From positions 1 through 64,000 of the forward strand of contig JAKVBI010000007.1 in assembly GCA_022447545.1 (NCBI GenBank): a DNA stretch of 64,000 bases, in the 5' to 3' direction. Positions within the stretch are counted from its first letter, which is position 1. Each line of letters starts with the position of its first letter. Made by a program: the position numbers and the translations under genes. Shown here one piece after another: positions 19,211 through 28,158 of this stretch. The notes below the pieces were generated by a model that worked only from the letters and a program-made list of their open reading frames with translations, had not been told where the DNA came from and did no database searches. This stretch comes from Myxococcota bacterium. Lineage in GTDB: Bacteria > Myxococcota_A > UBA9160 > SMWR01.

Positions 19211-20092
19211 GTGAGCTACGACACCTTACAGTCGATTGGAAGAATCGCGCTGATTCTGACGCTTGGGGCCACCCTCTCATGGTTGGGAAGCCAGGGGGGC
19301 GCAGTGGTGATGGGCACTCCTCTTTTTGCACTGTGTGGTGCGCTTGCCTTTGGCTTGAACTGGGCGGTCTTCGTACCCTCCTTCCTCTTTCAGGTCGAGC
19401 ATTACTTCGACCTCACGGGATCGCTCACCTATCTCATGATCGTGGCGTGTGCACTCTTCCTGAACCCGATCACAGACGCTCGTTCCCTCCTACTGGGTGG
19501 AATGATTGCGATATGGGCCATTCGATTGGGCTCTTTTCTGTTCTTTCGCATCCAGAGATCCGGTGGCGATGGACGCTTCGATTCGCTGAAGACCCATTTG
19601 GGGAGATTCTTGATGACCTGGACCCTCCAAGCCCTCTGGGTCCTCTTTACAGCAGCCTGCGCACTGGCTGCCATGACCTCGACGAAAACGACACCGCTCG
19701 GCGCATGGGCGATCGTCGGTTCGATCGTATTCATTGCAGGATTCGTCATCGAGATAGTCGCGGATCGACAGAAGAGCGCATTTCGCTCGAATCCTGCCCA
19801 TCGCGATCGATTCATCGAAAGCGGTCTGTGGGCGTGGTCACGCCATCCCAACTACTTCGGAGAGATCGTACTGTGGTTGGGAATTGCGTGTGTGGCGTTC
19901 CCAGCTCTCTCGGGCTGGCAGTACGCCACCTTGGTTTCGCCGATCTTTGTCTTCGTCTTGCTCTCCCGCATCAGTGGCGTTCCTCTCTTGGAAGCCCGGG
20001 GCAAGAAGAAATGGGGCCATGAGCCCGAGTACCGAGCTTATCTCGATCGGACCCCCACGCTCTTCCCACGCCGACCGCGCCCCTCGAGCTAA
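19211..20092 (+). CDS. DUF1295 / steroid-5-alpha-reductase-like membrane protein
   Basis: About 293 residues with roughly six membrane segments and the DUF1295 signature GLWAWSRHPNYFGEI near residue 225, followed by a C-terminal LLEARGKKKWG block. The family shares a fold with isoprenylcysteine methyltransferases and the C-terminal domain of steroid 5-alpha-reductases; the reaction is unknown. I choose a GTG at 19211 (AGGA ten bases upstream), giving a short leader before the first helix. An ATG at 19127 would add 28 residues. A second, diverged member of this family lies at 23996. Confidence 0.8.
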   Translation: MSYDTLQSIGRIALILTLGATLSWLGSQGGAVVMGTPLFALCGALAFGLNWAVFVPSFLFQVEHYFDLTGSLTYLMIVACALFLNPITDARSLLLGGMIAIWAIRLGSFLFFRIQRSGGDGRFDSLKTHLGRFLMTWTLQALWVLFTAACALAAMTSTKTTPLGAWAIVGSIVFIAGFVIEIVADRQKSAFRSNPAHRDRFIESGLWAWSRHPNYFGEIVLWLGIACVAFPALSGWQYATLVSPIFVFVLLSRISGVPLLEARGKKKWGHEPEYRAYLDRTPTLFPRRPRPSS

Positions 20093-20236
20093 ATCGAGGC
20101 TGCCGGAGCCAAAACCAGGACGAATCAACGCCCCTATGAGAGAGACTGTGCGTTCGGCCTCCGTCAAATGTCCCAGGATTTTCGTAGAGGCTCGCCCTGT
20201 CCAGGCCTAGACTCTTTGAACTCGAGAGGCGACCTC

Positions 20237-21256
20237 ATGAAGATCGGCATCAATGGCGTGGGGAGAATGGGACGGCTCGCTTTGCGCGCTGGATGGGACG
20301 TGCCGGAACTCGATTTCGTCGCCCTGAACGAACCCCACGCGAGTCCTGAAGTTCTCGCCACCCTTCTGGAATTCGACAGTGTCCAGGGACGCTGGCACCG
20401 GAGTTGCGAAGCAGGCGAACACCAAGTCATCGTAGATGGACATGCCCTTCCCATCACGCACCACGATCGACCTGAGAGCATCCCCTGGCAGGAACACGGC
20501 GTCGAAATGGTCCTCGAATGCAGCGGCGCTTTTCGCCGAACCCAACTCTTGGCAGGGCATTTCGAACGCGGCGTTCGCAAGGTCGTCGTATCCGCACCCG
20601 TCAACGATGGCCCCCCCAACATCGTCGTCGGAGTCAATCACGAAGAATTCGATCTGTCCGAGGAGCCGGTGTTGACCGCAGCCTCATGCACTACGAACTG
20701 CCTCGCACCCGTAGTTCGAGTCCTGCACGACACCCTTGGGATCGAGCGTGGACTCGCGACCACAATCCACGACCCAACAAACACCCAGTCGGTCCAAGAT
20801 GCTCCTCACAGCGACCCGAGGCGTGCCCGCGCTTCCCAACTTTCGTTGATCCCTACGAGCACGAACTCGGCGACTGCCGTCACCCTGATCATTCCCGAAC
20901 TGAAAGGACGGCTCGACAGCATCGCTGTCCGGGCGCCCGTCCTCAATGCATCACTCACCGATTTCACCTGCCAGGTGTCTCGAGACACGACCATCGAGGA
21001 GGTGAACTCCCTTCTAAAAAACGCGTCGACCGAGGGGCCTCTGGTCGACATCCTCGGATTCGAAACCCGGCCGCTGGTCAGTATCGATTATGCGGGAGAC
21101 CCCCGTAGCGCCATCGTGGATGCGTCGTGCACGCGCGTCACGGACGGTCGACTGGTCAAAGTGATGGCCTGGTACGACAACGAGTGGGGATATGCGAACC
21201 GGCTGGTGGAACTCGCGAGCATGGTGGCGCAGGCCGCGGATCAGAGGAAGAACTGA
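20237..21256 (+). CDS. glyceraldehyde-3-phosphate dehydrogenase, ArsJ-associated type
   Basis: A 339-residue enzyme with the NAD-binding start MKIGINGVGRMGRLALRAGW, active-site block ASCTTNCLAP (catalytic cysteine), and WYDNEWGYANRL near the end. Features resembling the ArsJ-associated subfamily, which makes 1-arseno-3-phosphoglycerate, are LLEFDSVQGRW, the THDPTNTQ-type loop in place of the usual THAYTNDQ, and LNASLTD. Subfamily placement rests on memory of these motifs. No arsJ exporter or other ars gene is in the window, and no pgk or tpi adjoins. GAGAGG lies upstream of the ATG at 20237. It could also serve in ordinary glycolysis or gluconeogenesis. Confidence 0.88.
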   Translation: MKIGINGVGRMGRLALRAGWDVPELDFVALNEPHASPEVLATLLEFDSVQGRWHRSCEAGEHQVIVDGHALPITHHDRPESIPWQEHGVEMVLECSGAFRRTQLLAGHFERGVRKVVVSAPVNDGPPNIVVGVNHEEFDLSEEPVLTAASCTTNCLAPVVRVLHDTLGIERGLATTIHDPTNTQSVQDAPHSDPRRARASQLSLIPTSTNSATAVTLIIPELKGRLDSIAVRAPVLNASLTDFTCQVSRDTTIEEVNSLLKNASTEGPLVDILGFETRPLVSIDYAGDPRSAIVDASCTRVTDGRLVKVMAWYDNEWGYANRLVELASMVAQAADQRKN

Positions 21257-21456
21257 GCCGGGCATTACACGCCGATCATTCTCCTAGGTGAGCCCTTGGT
21301 TGCCCGGAATCTGTTGTTTTCTATAAAACGGAGCATGGCACCATCCAGTTCTCCAAAGCATCCTGATCTGATGATCCGAGGAGAATTCCAGCATGGCTGA
21401 GCTGGATCGACCCTGGAAAACGGAATTTCGCTTCTCACACCGATAGGAGAGACTCC

Positions 21457-21948
21457 ATGTCCGACAAAGCCGGCCCGGTACCGCAGGGGAAACTCGCTCT
21501 TTTTCGCGGAGACACCGCCCCGAGCCTCGAAGAATCGGGGATGGTGGTGGATCGGAGTTTTGCAGGAAACGGATCGTTGAAGGACCTCTTCGAACCCCGC
21601 ACCGTGGGAAATGCCTCGAGCCGAGTACCGTTCCGACAAGAAGGTGCCAACGGCATGAGCCTCGTCGACATCTGGTTTCCCCCGGGCTTCTTGCTTCCGA
21701 GGCATAGCCACTCGGCCGACTGTCTCTACTACGTCATGGAGGGCAGTGTCACCATGGGCACCCGAGAACTCGGCCCTGGAGATGGCTTCTTCGTCCCTGC
21801 CGATCATCCCTACGCCTACAGCGCGGGACCATCAGGTGTGAAGTTACTCGAGTTCCGCAACTCCACAGCTTTCGACACCAAATTCTACGAAAAAGACGCC
21901 AAGGGATTCGCCGACCGAGCCGCCAAGTCTCTTGCAGATTCCAGCTGA
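21457..21948 (+). CDS. cupin-domain protein
   Basis: A 163-residue single-cupin protein. The barrel runs from about residue 65 to 140: metal-binding motif 1 is PPGFLLPRHSHSADCLYYVMEG (split here: HxH and a later acidic residue), motif 2 is GDGFFVPADHPYAYSAGP. GGAGAG precedes the ATG. It stands alone, 200 bases behind the GAPDH gene. Function unknown; it differs clearly from the cupin at 17011. Confidence 0.8.
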   Translation: MSDKAGPVPQGKLALFRGDTAPSLEESGMVVDRSFAGNGSLKDLFEPRTVGNASSRVPFRQEGANGMSLVDIWFPPGFLLPRHSHSADCLYYVMEGSVTMGTRELGPGDGFFVPADHPYAYSAGPSGVKLLEFRNSTAFDTKFYEKDAKGFADRAAKSLADSS

Positions 21949-22206
21949 GCCCATCGAAAACCCAAAACGTGAAGCCAGTTTCGGGCACGTACGCGCCACG
22001 AACGAAAAAACACACCAGCACTCAGCATTTGGCCCCAATCGCCTTCCATAGAACGGGGAAAGGCTTCCCACTACGGGCTCTACGCATGCATCCAGACCGG
22101 TTCCCCGATATCGTCGATACACCGATGAGAAATGGCCGGCTGTGAATCGACGACACCCGATGCGTGTGCTCTCTCAGTTATCCAATAGGATCGTCTTTTT
22201 CTTTTC

Positions 22207-22860
22207 TTGTTGTTCTCCGGCTGTACCCATATAGAACACGCAACAGAATCTACCGATAATCCTGTCGGTCAGGAGAAGCGGGGCTCTTCAACTCAACGGG
22301 CACCCAACATCATCGTCATTTTGGTCGACGACCTCGGTTACGGTGATATCGAGCCGTACGGTGAGGGTTTTTCCGATACGCCCCATTTGGATCAGCTGGC
22401 ACCGGAAGAAATGACATTCACGGAAAACTATACCGCCGCATCCATGAACCTCGATCCCGAAAATCGCCAAATCTCTCAACCGTGTTGGTTATCGAACCGC
22501 TCACATCAGCAAGCGGCATTTGGGTCAATTCGGATTCAATGGGACGGTTCCGACAGAAATGGGGTTCGATGAAGCCTGCCACTGGAACAATCTGAGTGAT
22601 GGCCATTGGTACATGCCTTCATTAGCAGGTGGCTTGTTGGGGTTCATGCCCGAGTCGTTTCAGAAATTTTTCGGACTGGGGTAGTACTCGATTTCCGAAT
22701 TGACAGATACCGCTTATTCACTCTCGACAGACTCGGACTTTCCAAAGATACCGTGATCATCTTCACATCCGACAATGGGGGACTGGTAATGAGCCCGAAA
22801 ACGCGAATGGTTACTCTTCGCCGGGAAACCGAGTGGCCGTGCCAATTCCGCATGCCCACA
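22207..22860 (+). pseudogene. degraded sulfatase (arylsulfatase-like)
   Basis: Three pieces of one sulfatase lie in order in different frames. Piece one (22207-22450) has a lipobox-like start and the N-terminal metal site PNIIVILVDDLGYGD, then ENYTAAS. Piece two (about 22465-22680) has GYRTAHISKRHLGQFG, the counterpart of the usual GYxTAHxGKWHLG, then a stop. Piece three (about 22725-22800) has DTVIIFTSDNGG, the usual C-terminal metal motif. The segment with the C/S-x-P-S-R modification site that forms the catalytic formylglycine is missing between pieces one and two. Frameshifts plus a deletion make it non-functional. The Rieske oxygenase starts just after the remains. Confidence 0.8.
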
Positions 22861-22922
22861 TCGCCGCTCATGCTGATAGCATGAGGAGTGGAGAGATCGA
22901 AATTCTCGGCAAGGAGATCGAT

Positions 22923-23900
22923 GTGCAACGCTTTCCCTTTTCGTTCCCCAATGGCTGGTATCAGGCGCTGTATTCCGATGACCTGGAAATCGGAGAGGTC
23001 AAAGCACTTCGCTATTTCGCACGGGATTTGGTCATTTTTCGCAGCGAAGCAGGAGAAGCGTCTCTACTCGATGCTCACTGCCCACACCTGGGTGCACATC
23101 TGGGAATCGGAGGAAAAGTTGTTGGGTCGTCGCTGCAATGCCCCTTCCACGCTTGGGAGTGGGCGGGGGACGGGCGTTGCGTGAAAATTCCATACAGCGA
23201 GCGTATCCCCGCCAATGCTCGGACGGTGAGCTACCCCACCATCGAACGCAACGGAGTCATCTACTTCTGGTATCACGCCGAAAACGAGGACCCGTCTTTC
23301 GACATCCCAGAACTTCCGGAAGTCGTCGATCCTCATTTCACCCGTCCATGGTGGCGCAGTGAATGGACGATTCGAACGCACCCTCAGGAGATCCTGGAAA
23401 ACGGGGTCGACTTCCAACATCTCAATCCAGTTCATGATTTATCTCCACCCGAGGGTTTTCGATTCGAGAGCAACGGCCCGATCTCGACCTGGACCGTTGG
23501 GTCTTCCAAGAGCGCCGAGCCACTCGACGGTGTGACGGACACCATCGACATACGAACCGACAACTATGGCCTTGGGGTCGTCATCTCTCGCTACGTGGGC
23601 TTCTTCTCGACCCTGCTCCATCTCGCGTACACGCCAATCGACGAAGAGTCCTGTCGAGTCGTGGTAGGGAGCATCGGAAAGTGTACGGATGAATCCGGAG
23701 ATCAGGCGCAATCGTTGCTCGAGGCCTATATGGACGACGTTGCGGGTCAGATCAGTCGAGACAAGCCGATCTGGGAAAACAAGCGGTACCGAGCGAAACC
23801 GCTACTGTGCGAAGAAGATGGTCCGATCCCCGAGTATCGGCGCTGGGCAAGCCAGTTCTATTCGGAAATGACGAGTCCCCCTGGAGGTGAAGTGGTCTGA
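22923..23900 (+). CDS. Rieske non-haem iron oxygenase, large subunit
   Basis: A 325-residue oxygenase. The Rieske [2Fe-2S] ligands are CPHLGAHLG and CPFHAWEW (CxH and CxxH) near residues 55-85. The catalytic mononuclear iron site region reads ENGVDFQHLNPVHD (DxxHxxxxH pattern) near residue 160. The arrangement is closest to 3-ketosteroid-9-alpha-hydroxylase (KshA) and cholesterol 7-desaturase-like members, so a steroid or terpenoid substrate is possible but unproven. I choose the GTG at 22923, which has a perfect AAGGAG six bases upstream and gives MQRFPFSFPNGWYQ, as in relatives; an ATG 42 bases earlier has no ribosome site. No dedicated reductase adjoins; the ferredoxin at 30501 is a candidate donor. 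Confidence 0.86.
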   Translation: MQRFPFSFPNGWYQALYSDDLEIGEVKALRYFARDLVIFRSEAGEASLLDAHCPHLGAHLGIGGKVVGSSLQCPFHAWEWAGDGRCVKIPYSERIPANARTVSYPTIERNGVIYFWYHAENEDPSFDIPELPEVVDPHFTRPWWRSEWTIRTHPQEILENGVDFQHLNPVHDLSPPEGFRFESNGPISTWTVGSSKSAEPLDGVTDTIDIRTDNYGLGVVISRYVGFFSTLLHLAYTPIDEESCRVVVGSIGKCTDESGDQAQSLLEAYMDDVAGQISRDKPIWENKRYRAKPLLCEEDGPIPEYRRWASQFYSEMTSPPGGEVV

Positions 23901-23995
23901 GGGCGTAGAGAACATCATTCCCACCATCGAGCACTTCCCGCAACACCAGCACTCGTCGCCAATCCCTCAGCCCAAGTCATACGAACAATGGTGGT

Positions 23996-24919
23996 ATGAA
24001 TTTGTCAGCAGCGATGCGAGATCATTCGAAACAGACCCCTTCAAAGTCCAGTGCTCTTTGGCTCGTGACGGCGTCCTACCTGATGGCCCTGAGCATCGGT
24101 TGGCTCATACTGGCCTACGCACCGATCGCGGAACCCATTTCGCGAATGCTCCTGGCCGATGTCGTTGCCACGGCCGTGATCTTCGGTTGGAGTGTCTGGT
24201 ACGACAACTCGAGCTTCTATGACGCGTACTGGAGTGTGATTCCACCTGCAATCGTGGGCTACTGGATCCTTTCAGCAGATCCGGGACTTCAAACACTGCG
24301 TGTCGCAGGCGTCGTCATCGTGATCTGCATCTGGGGCATTCGGCTCACTTGGAACTGGGCACGCGGTTGGGATGGACTCGGTCATGAAGATTGGAGGTAT
24401 GTTGGATTTCGCCAATCGTTTCCGAGAGTCTACTGGCTCATCAGCTTCACGGGAATCCACCTCTTCCCCACCCTGATCGTCTTTCTCAGTTTGGTGGCCG
24501 TGTACCCAGCACTCACCCCCGACAGCCGACCCATCGGCCTGATCGATGCGCTCGCCCTGATCGTAGGACTTGCAGGAATCGCCCTCGAATGGGTCGCCGA
24601 TGACCAGTTGAGGTCCTTCACAACCGGATCCAAAAAATCGGGCGAAACACTCAGAACGGGGCTCTGGCGCTATTCACGCCATCCCAACTACCTGGGCGAA
24701 ATCATGATCTGGTGGAGCATGTATCTGTTCGGTCTGGCCGCAAGTCCCGAATGGGCGAAATGGGCACTGGTTGCGCCGTTGGCCATGACGGGGATGTTTG
24801 TCTTCGTGACCATCCCGATGCTCGAGCGGCGTTCGCTCGAGCGGCGGAGCAATTACCAAAAAGTGGTCGACGAAACGTCGATGCTGATCCCGCTTCCCCC
24901 GCGCAACCAACATCGATAG
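23996..24919 (+). CDS. DUF1295 / steroid-5-alpha-reductase-like membrane protein
   Basis: A 307-residue protein with about seven membrane segments and the family signature GLWRYSRHPNYLGEIMIWW near residue 222. It is a diverged paralogue of the protein at 19211. An internal WNWARGWDGLGHEDWRY block matches typical DUF1295 proteins better than the first copy. The reaction is unknown; a reductase or methyltransferase-like role on a lipid is only inferred from fold. It follows the Rieske oxygenase by 95 bases on the same strand. Confidence 0.82.
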   Translation: MNLSAAMRDHSKQTPSKSSALWLVTASYLMALSIGWLILAYAPIAEPISRMLLADVVATAVIFGWSVWYDNSSFYDAYWSVIPPAIVGYWILSADPGLQTLRVAGVVIVICIWGIRLTWNWARGWDGLGHEDWRYVGFRQSFPRVYWLISFTGIHLFPTLIVFLSLVAVYPALTPDSRPIGLIDALALIVGLAGIALEWVADDQLRSFTTGSKKSGETLRTGLWRYSRHPNYLGEIMIWWSMYLFGLAASPEWAKWALVAPLAMTGMFVFVTIPMLERRSLERRSNYQKVVDETSMLIPLPPRNQHR

Positions 24920-24925
24920 CGAGAG

Positions 24926-25480
24926 CTACGCGACGAAGCGCCTCCGCATCACCGATACACCCAGAAACCCCAAGCCGAGCAGCGCGCAGCTCGACGGCTC
25001 GGGCACGGCAACAGCCTTCACCACGAAACCCAAACTGCTATCCACCGACTCACTGAAGTCGATCTCTACGCCCTCGACGATCGACCCAATGTAACCCGAG
25101 CTCAGGAGTCGATAGTCCATCTGGTTGGGATTGGCATTGGGGTACAGCATGCGAATGAAGCCAGGGTTTGTCAGTGGTCCATAACCTGAAACCGTTCCCA
25201 GCATCGCGAACGTGAGATGAACCTGAACATCATGGGCCACTGGGACGCCATTCTCCAAGGTGAGTGCGCTCGAGATCGCACCATGAGACGTCAGCGGCCC
25301 GTTTCCGTAACCGTAGAGGTAGAGATCTTCGAGGCTGTCGGAGGATGCCGTCGTAACGACGCTATAGTCGGTCCCAGAATCTTCGAAGTCGTAAATGCTG
25401 ATCCACGCGGCGTGCATTGCACTGCCGCTCATCAGAATCAAAGCTGTCACGATTGACAGAGCGAAAGAGCCTCTACTCAT
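24926..25480 (-). CDS. PEP-CTERM sorting-domain protein
   Basis: A 184-residue secreted protein: signal peptide (MSRGSFALSIVTALILMSG...AWA-like end), a beta-rich body, and the tripartite C-terminal tag VPEPSSCALLGLGFLGV then MRRR. The tag marks substrates of exosortase/PEP-CTERM sorting to the outer surface. The start at 25480 is fixed by the signal peptide; a much longer upstream in-frame extension is non-coding. It is convergent with the DUF1295 gene and only 6 bases from its stop. The body has no known domain. Confidence 0.82.
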   Translation of the reverse strand: MSRGSFALSIVTALILMSGSAMHAAWISIYDFEDSGTDYSVVTTASSDSLEDLYLYGYGNGPLTSHGAISSALTLENGVPVAHDVQVHLTFAMLGTVSGYGPLTNPGFIRMLYPNANPNQMDYRLLSSGYIGSIVEGVEIDFSESVDSSLGFVVKAVAVPEPSSCALLGLGFLGVSVMRRRFVA

Positions 25481-25724
25481 GGCTTCCCAACCCAGGTGTC
25501 TCGTCCATGATGCCCCCGGGAACGTTAGGTTGGCAACACGAACATGCTGGCAAAACCGATGAAGACGCAGGAAGCTAACCCAGGTTACTGAATCAACATG
25601 TGTTTTCTGGGCCCGCCACTTCTGGCAAAATCTCGACCCAGGGCTTGGAACCAAGCGCGAGATCCCATGCCTTCGCAATGCGTCGGCATGACGGGGGGCT
25701 CGGCATTGAACCGAAAGCGAGATC

Positions 25725-26849
25725 ATGGAAATCGAAATCACTGAAGAGCAGGAGCTGCTACGGGAGATGAGCGCCCGCTTTATTGAATCGAACTGCCCGC
25801 TCGTGGCCGTTCGAGAGTTCATGGACGACAAACGAGGCATCACCACCGACTACCTCACGCAAACCGCTGAACTCGGCTGGTACTCGTTGCTCGTCTCTGA
25901 AGAATACGGGGGTGGCCAGGTTTCCGAGAGCGGTATTTCGGATGCTGCCATCGTTGCCGAAGAGCGGGGGCGACTGGTTCAGCCGGGCGCCTTCATCTCG
26001 TCCAACCTCGTAGCTCTCGCCATTTCCGAATTCGGAAGCGAGGATCAGCGCTCCAGCCTCCTGCCCGACCTCATGGCCGGTGCAAGTATCGCGACATGGG
26101 CCACCGCCGACACCTCTGGAAACTGGGACCTCGGTGCCGGCGTCACAGCGACAAGATCGGAAAACGGAGTCGTTTTGGATGGCACGAAGGGCCTGGTTCA
26201 AGACGCCCACATCGCAGATTCGATCCTCGTCACGGCGAATTTGAACGGATCTCCCATCCACCTGATCGTCCCAGCGGCGTCTTCTGGCGTCACAGTGAAG
26301 CCCTTGGAGAGTCTCGATATCACGAGACGATTCGGGCGAATCACCTTCGAACAAGCCGAGTTTCCCCTGGAGTTGGCACTTGGTTTTCCGGATGACGGCA
26401 TAAGGCTCTGGGAACGGCTCACCGACGTAGCCGCAGTGCTCACGGTCGCTGAATCCGTCGGTGCACTCAGCTACCTGTTCGACATGGTCGTCGAATACTC
26501 GAAAGATCGCTGGGCATTCGGTCGACCCATCGGCTCTTTCCAATCGATCAAACACACTCTCGCGAACACGGGACTCCTCTTGGAAATGTGCCGGGCGATG
26601 TCCGCAGCCGCTACACGTGCAGTGGCAGGAAACGATGACTCCGCCAGCGAAGTGGCGAGCATGGCGAAAGCATTCGTCGGAAAGAATTGCATCGAGGCCT
26701 CCCACGAGTGTTTCCAAGTCTTTGGCGGAATCGGGTACACGTGGGAACACGATCAGCATCTGTATTTTCGCCGATTGGCGGTCGATGCGGCTCTCTTCGG
26801 AGAGCCCGCATGGCACCGCGAGCGAATCTGCAAAATCCATGAACTGTAG
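25725..26849 (+). CDS. acyl-CoA dehydrogenase, probable subunit of a heteromeric pair
   Basis: A 374-residue FAD enzyme of the acyl-CoA dehydrogenase family: helical N-domain (EEQELLREMSARFIESNCP), middle beta-domain, and C-domain with DRWAFGRPIGSFQSIKH and FGGIGYTWEHDQHLYFRR. The acid in GYTWEHD is the likely catalytic base. Together with the next gene it has the look of the paired alpha2-beta2 enzymes (FadE26/27 type) used on CoA-linked steroid side chains and other bulky acyl-CoAs; the substrate is not evident here. The next gene follows after 15 bases. Confidence 0.87.
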   Translation: MEIEITEEQELLREMSARFIESNCPLVAVREFMDDKRGITTDYLTQTAELGWYSLLVSEEYGGGQVSESGISDAAIVAEERGRLVQPGAFISSNLVALAISEFGSEDQRSSLLPDLMAGASIATWATADTSGNWDLGAGVTATRSENGVVLDGTKGLVQDAHIADSILVTANLNGSPIHLIVPAASSGVTVKPLESLDITRRFGRITFEQAEFPLELALGFPDDGIRLWERLTDVAAVLTVAESVGALSYLFDMVVEYSKDRWAFGRPIGSFQSIKHTLANTGLLLEMCRAMSAAATRAVAGNDDSASEVASMAKAFVGKNCIEASHECFQVFGGIGYTWEHDQHLYFRRLAVDAALFGEPAWHRERICKIHEL

Positions 26850-26864
26850 GAATTCGAGGCAATC

Positions 26865-28127
26865 ATGATCAGCATCGATGATTTTCGGACCGAAGCTCGA
26901 AACTGGATATCTCAAAACCTCGAGCCACTCGAACATTCGAACACGAAGATTCTCCGCGGAGTCGACAACCTCTCGGCTGAAGATCTCCCCCCGGAACGCG
27001 AACTTCAGCGAAAAATCTACCAGGCGGGTTATGCGGGTATTTCATGGCCAGCCGAGTACGGTGGACAAGGGCTGACGAAACAGCATGAAGTCGTGTTTGT
27101 CGAAGAATCTGCCAACTATCGCATGCCCGACTTCGGCGTACTGACGGGTACGACGTTCCTCGTTTGCGGCAACACCATGCTTGCCCATGCGTCGCCCGAT
27201 TTCCTATCGAGGCACATTCCGAGAATTCTCGCAGGCGACGAGTTGGTAGTTCAATTCTTCTCCGAACCAAGCGCGGGGTCGGACCTCGCGGGACTTACGA
27301 CCCGTGCCACCCGAGATGGTGACGACTGGATCCTCAACGGATCGAAAACCTGGAGCAGCGGTGCAGCCTGCGCGGATTGGGGGATGTGCCTCGCTCGCAC
27401 GAATTGGGACGTTCCCAAGCACCGGGGTCTGACGTGGTTCGCAGTGCCCTGCAACGCACCGGGTCTTCGAATCGATCCCATCAAGGAGATCAACGGAGAC
27501 GAGGAGTTCTGCCAAGAATTCTTCGACGATGTCCGCATCTCGGATGCCGAACGCATTGGACCCGTGGATGGCGGATGGAACATCACCCACTCGATGCTGG
27601 TCTTCGAACGTGGTGCGGGTCGGGTAGTCAGTGAAACCGCCCCGGCAGGTCCGGGAGAACTTGCCCCGGATCTCGTGGCTCTTGCTCAACGCCTCGGTCG
27701 CACGAGCGCCCCCAACGTCCGGCAACTGATCGCCTCTGCCCACATCGACGACTATGCGCGGCAACAACTCGCCTACCGAATCGCGGGGCAAATTCGCAAG
27801 AACGGGGCCAATACCGGTATGGCGGCCTATGGGAAGCTCGCGACGGGAACCTACGACCCCATCCGTGCCCAGATCGCACTCGAGATCGGAGGCGCGGCTG
27901 CACTGACATGGGAAAAGGGCGACCGAGACGGAATCGAACCCTCCATCGACTATCTGAACAGCCGAGTCATGTCGATTGCTGGTGGATCCAATGAGGTCCA
28001 GCGAAATGGCATCAGCGAGCGAGTCCTGGATCTTCCGCGGGAACCCGCCTTCGACCTAGACAAACCGTTTCGAGAAGTCGAGCGAGGTGGCCCCGGTACC
28101 GAATGGTCGGGGAAAACATCCGGCTGA
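26865..28127 (+). CDS. acyl-CoA dehydrogenase, probable second subunit of a heteromeric pair
   Basis: A 420-residue acyl-CoA dehydrogenase with FFSEPSAGSDLAGLTTRA, WILNGSKTWSSGA and the C-terminal block SIAGGSNEVQRNGISERVL. In single-subunit enzymes this block reads YEGTxEIQR with the catalytic glutamate; here the position is glycine. The active base would then come from the partner encoded just upstream, as in FadE27-like subunits. GAGGCAATC precedes the ATG. Convergent with ygiQ after 31 bases. Confidence 0.88.
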   Translation: MISIDDFRTEARNWISQNLEPLEHSNTKILRGVDNLSAEDLPPERELQRKIYQAGYAGISWPAEYGGQGLTKQHEVVFVEESANYRMPDFGVLTGTTFLVCGNTMLAHASPDFLSRHIPRILAGDELVVQFFSEPSAGSDLAGLTTRATRDGDDWILNGSKTWSSGAACADWGMCLARTNWDVPKHRGLTWFAVPCNAPGLRIDPIKEINGDEEFCQEFFDDVRISDAERIGPVDGGWNITHSMLVFERGAGRVVSETAPAGPGELAPDLVALAQRLGRTSAPNVRQLIASAHIDDYARQQLAYRIAGQIRKNGANTGMAAYGKLATGTYDPIRAQIALEIGGAAALTWEKGDRDGIEPSIDYLNSRVMSIAGGSNEVQRNGISERVLDLPREPAFDLDKPFREVERGGPGTEWSGKTSG

Positions 28128-28158
28128 ACACAACCGAGAAGATCGGAAACCAGGCCAG

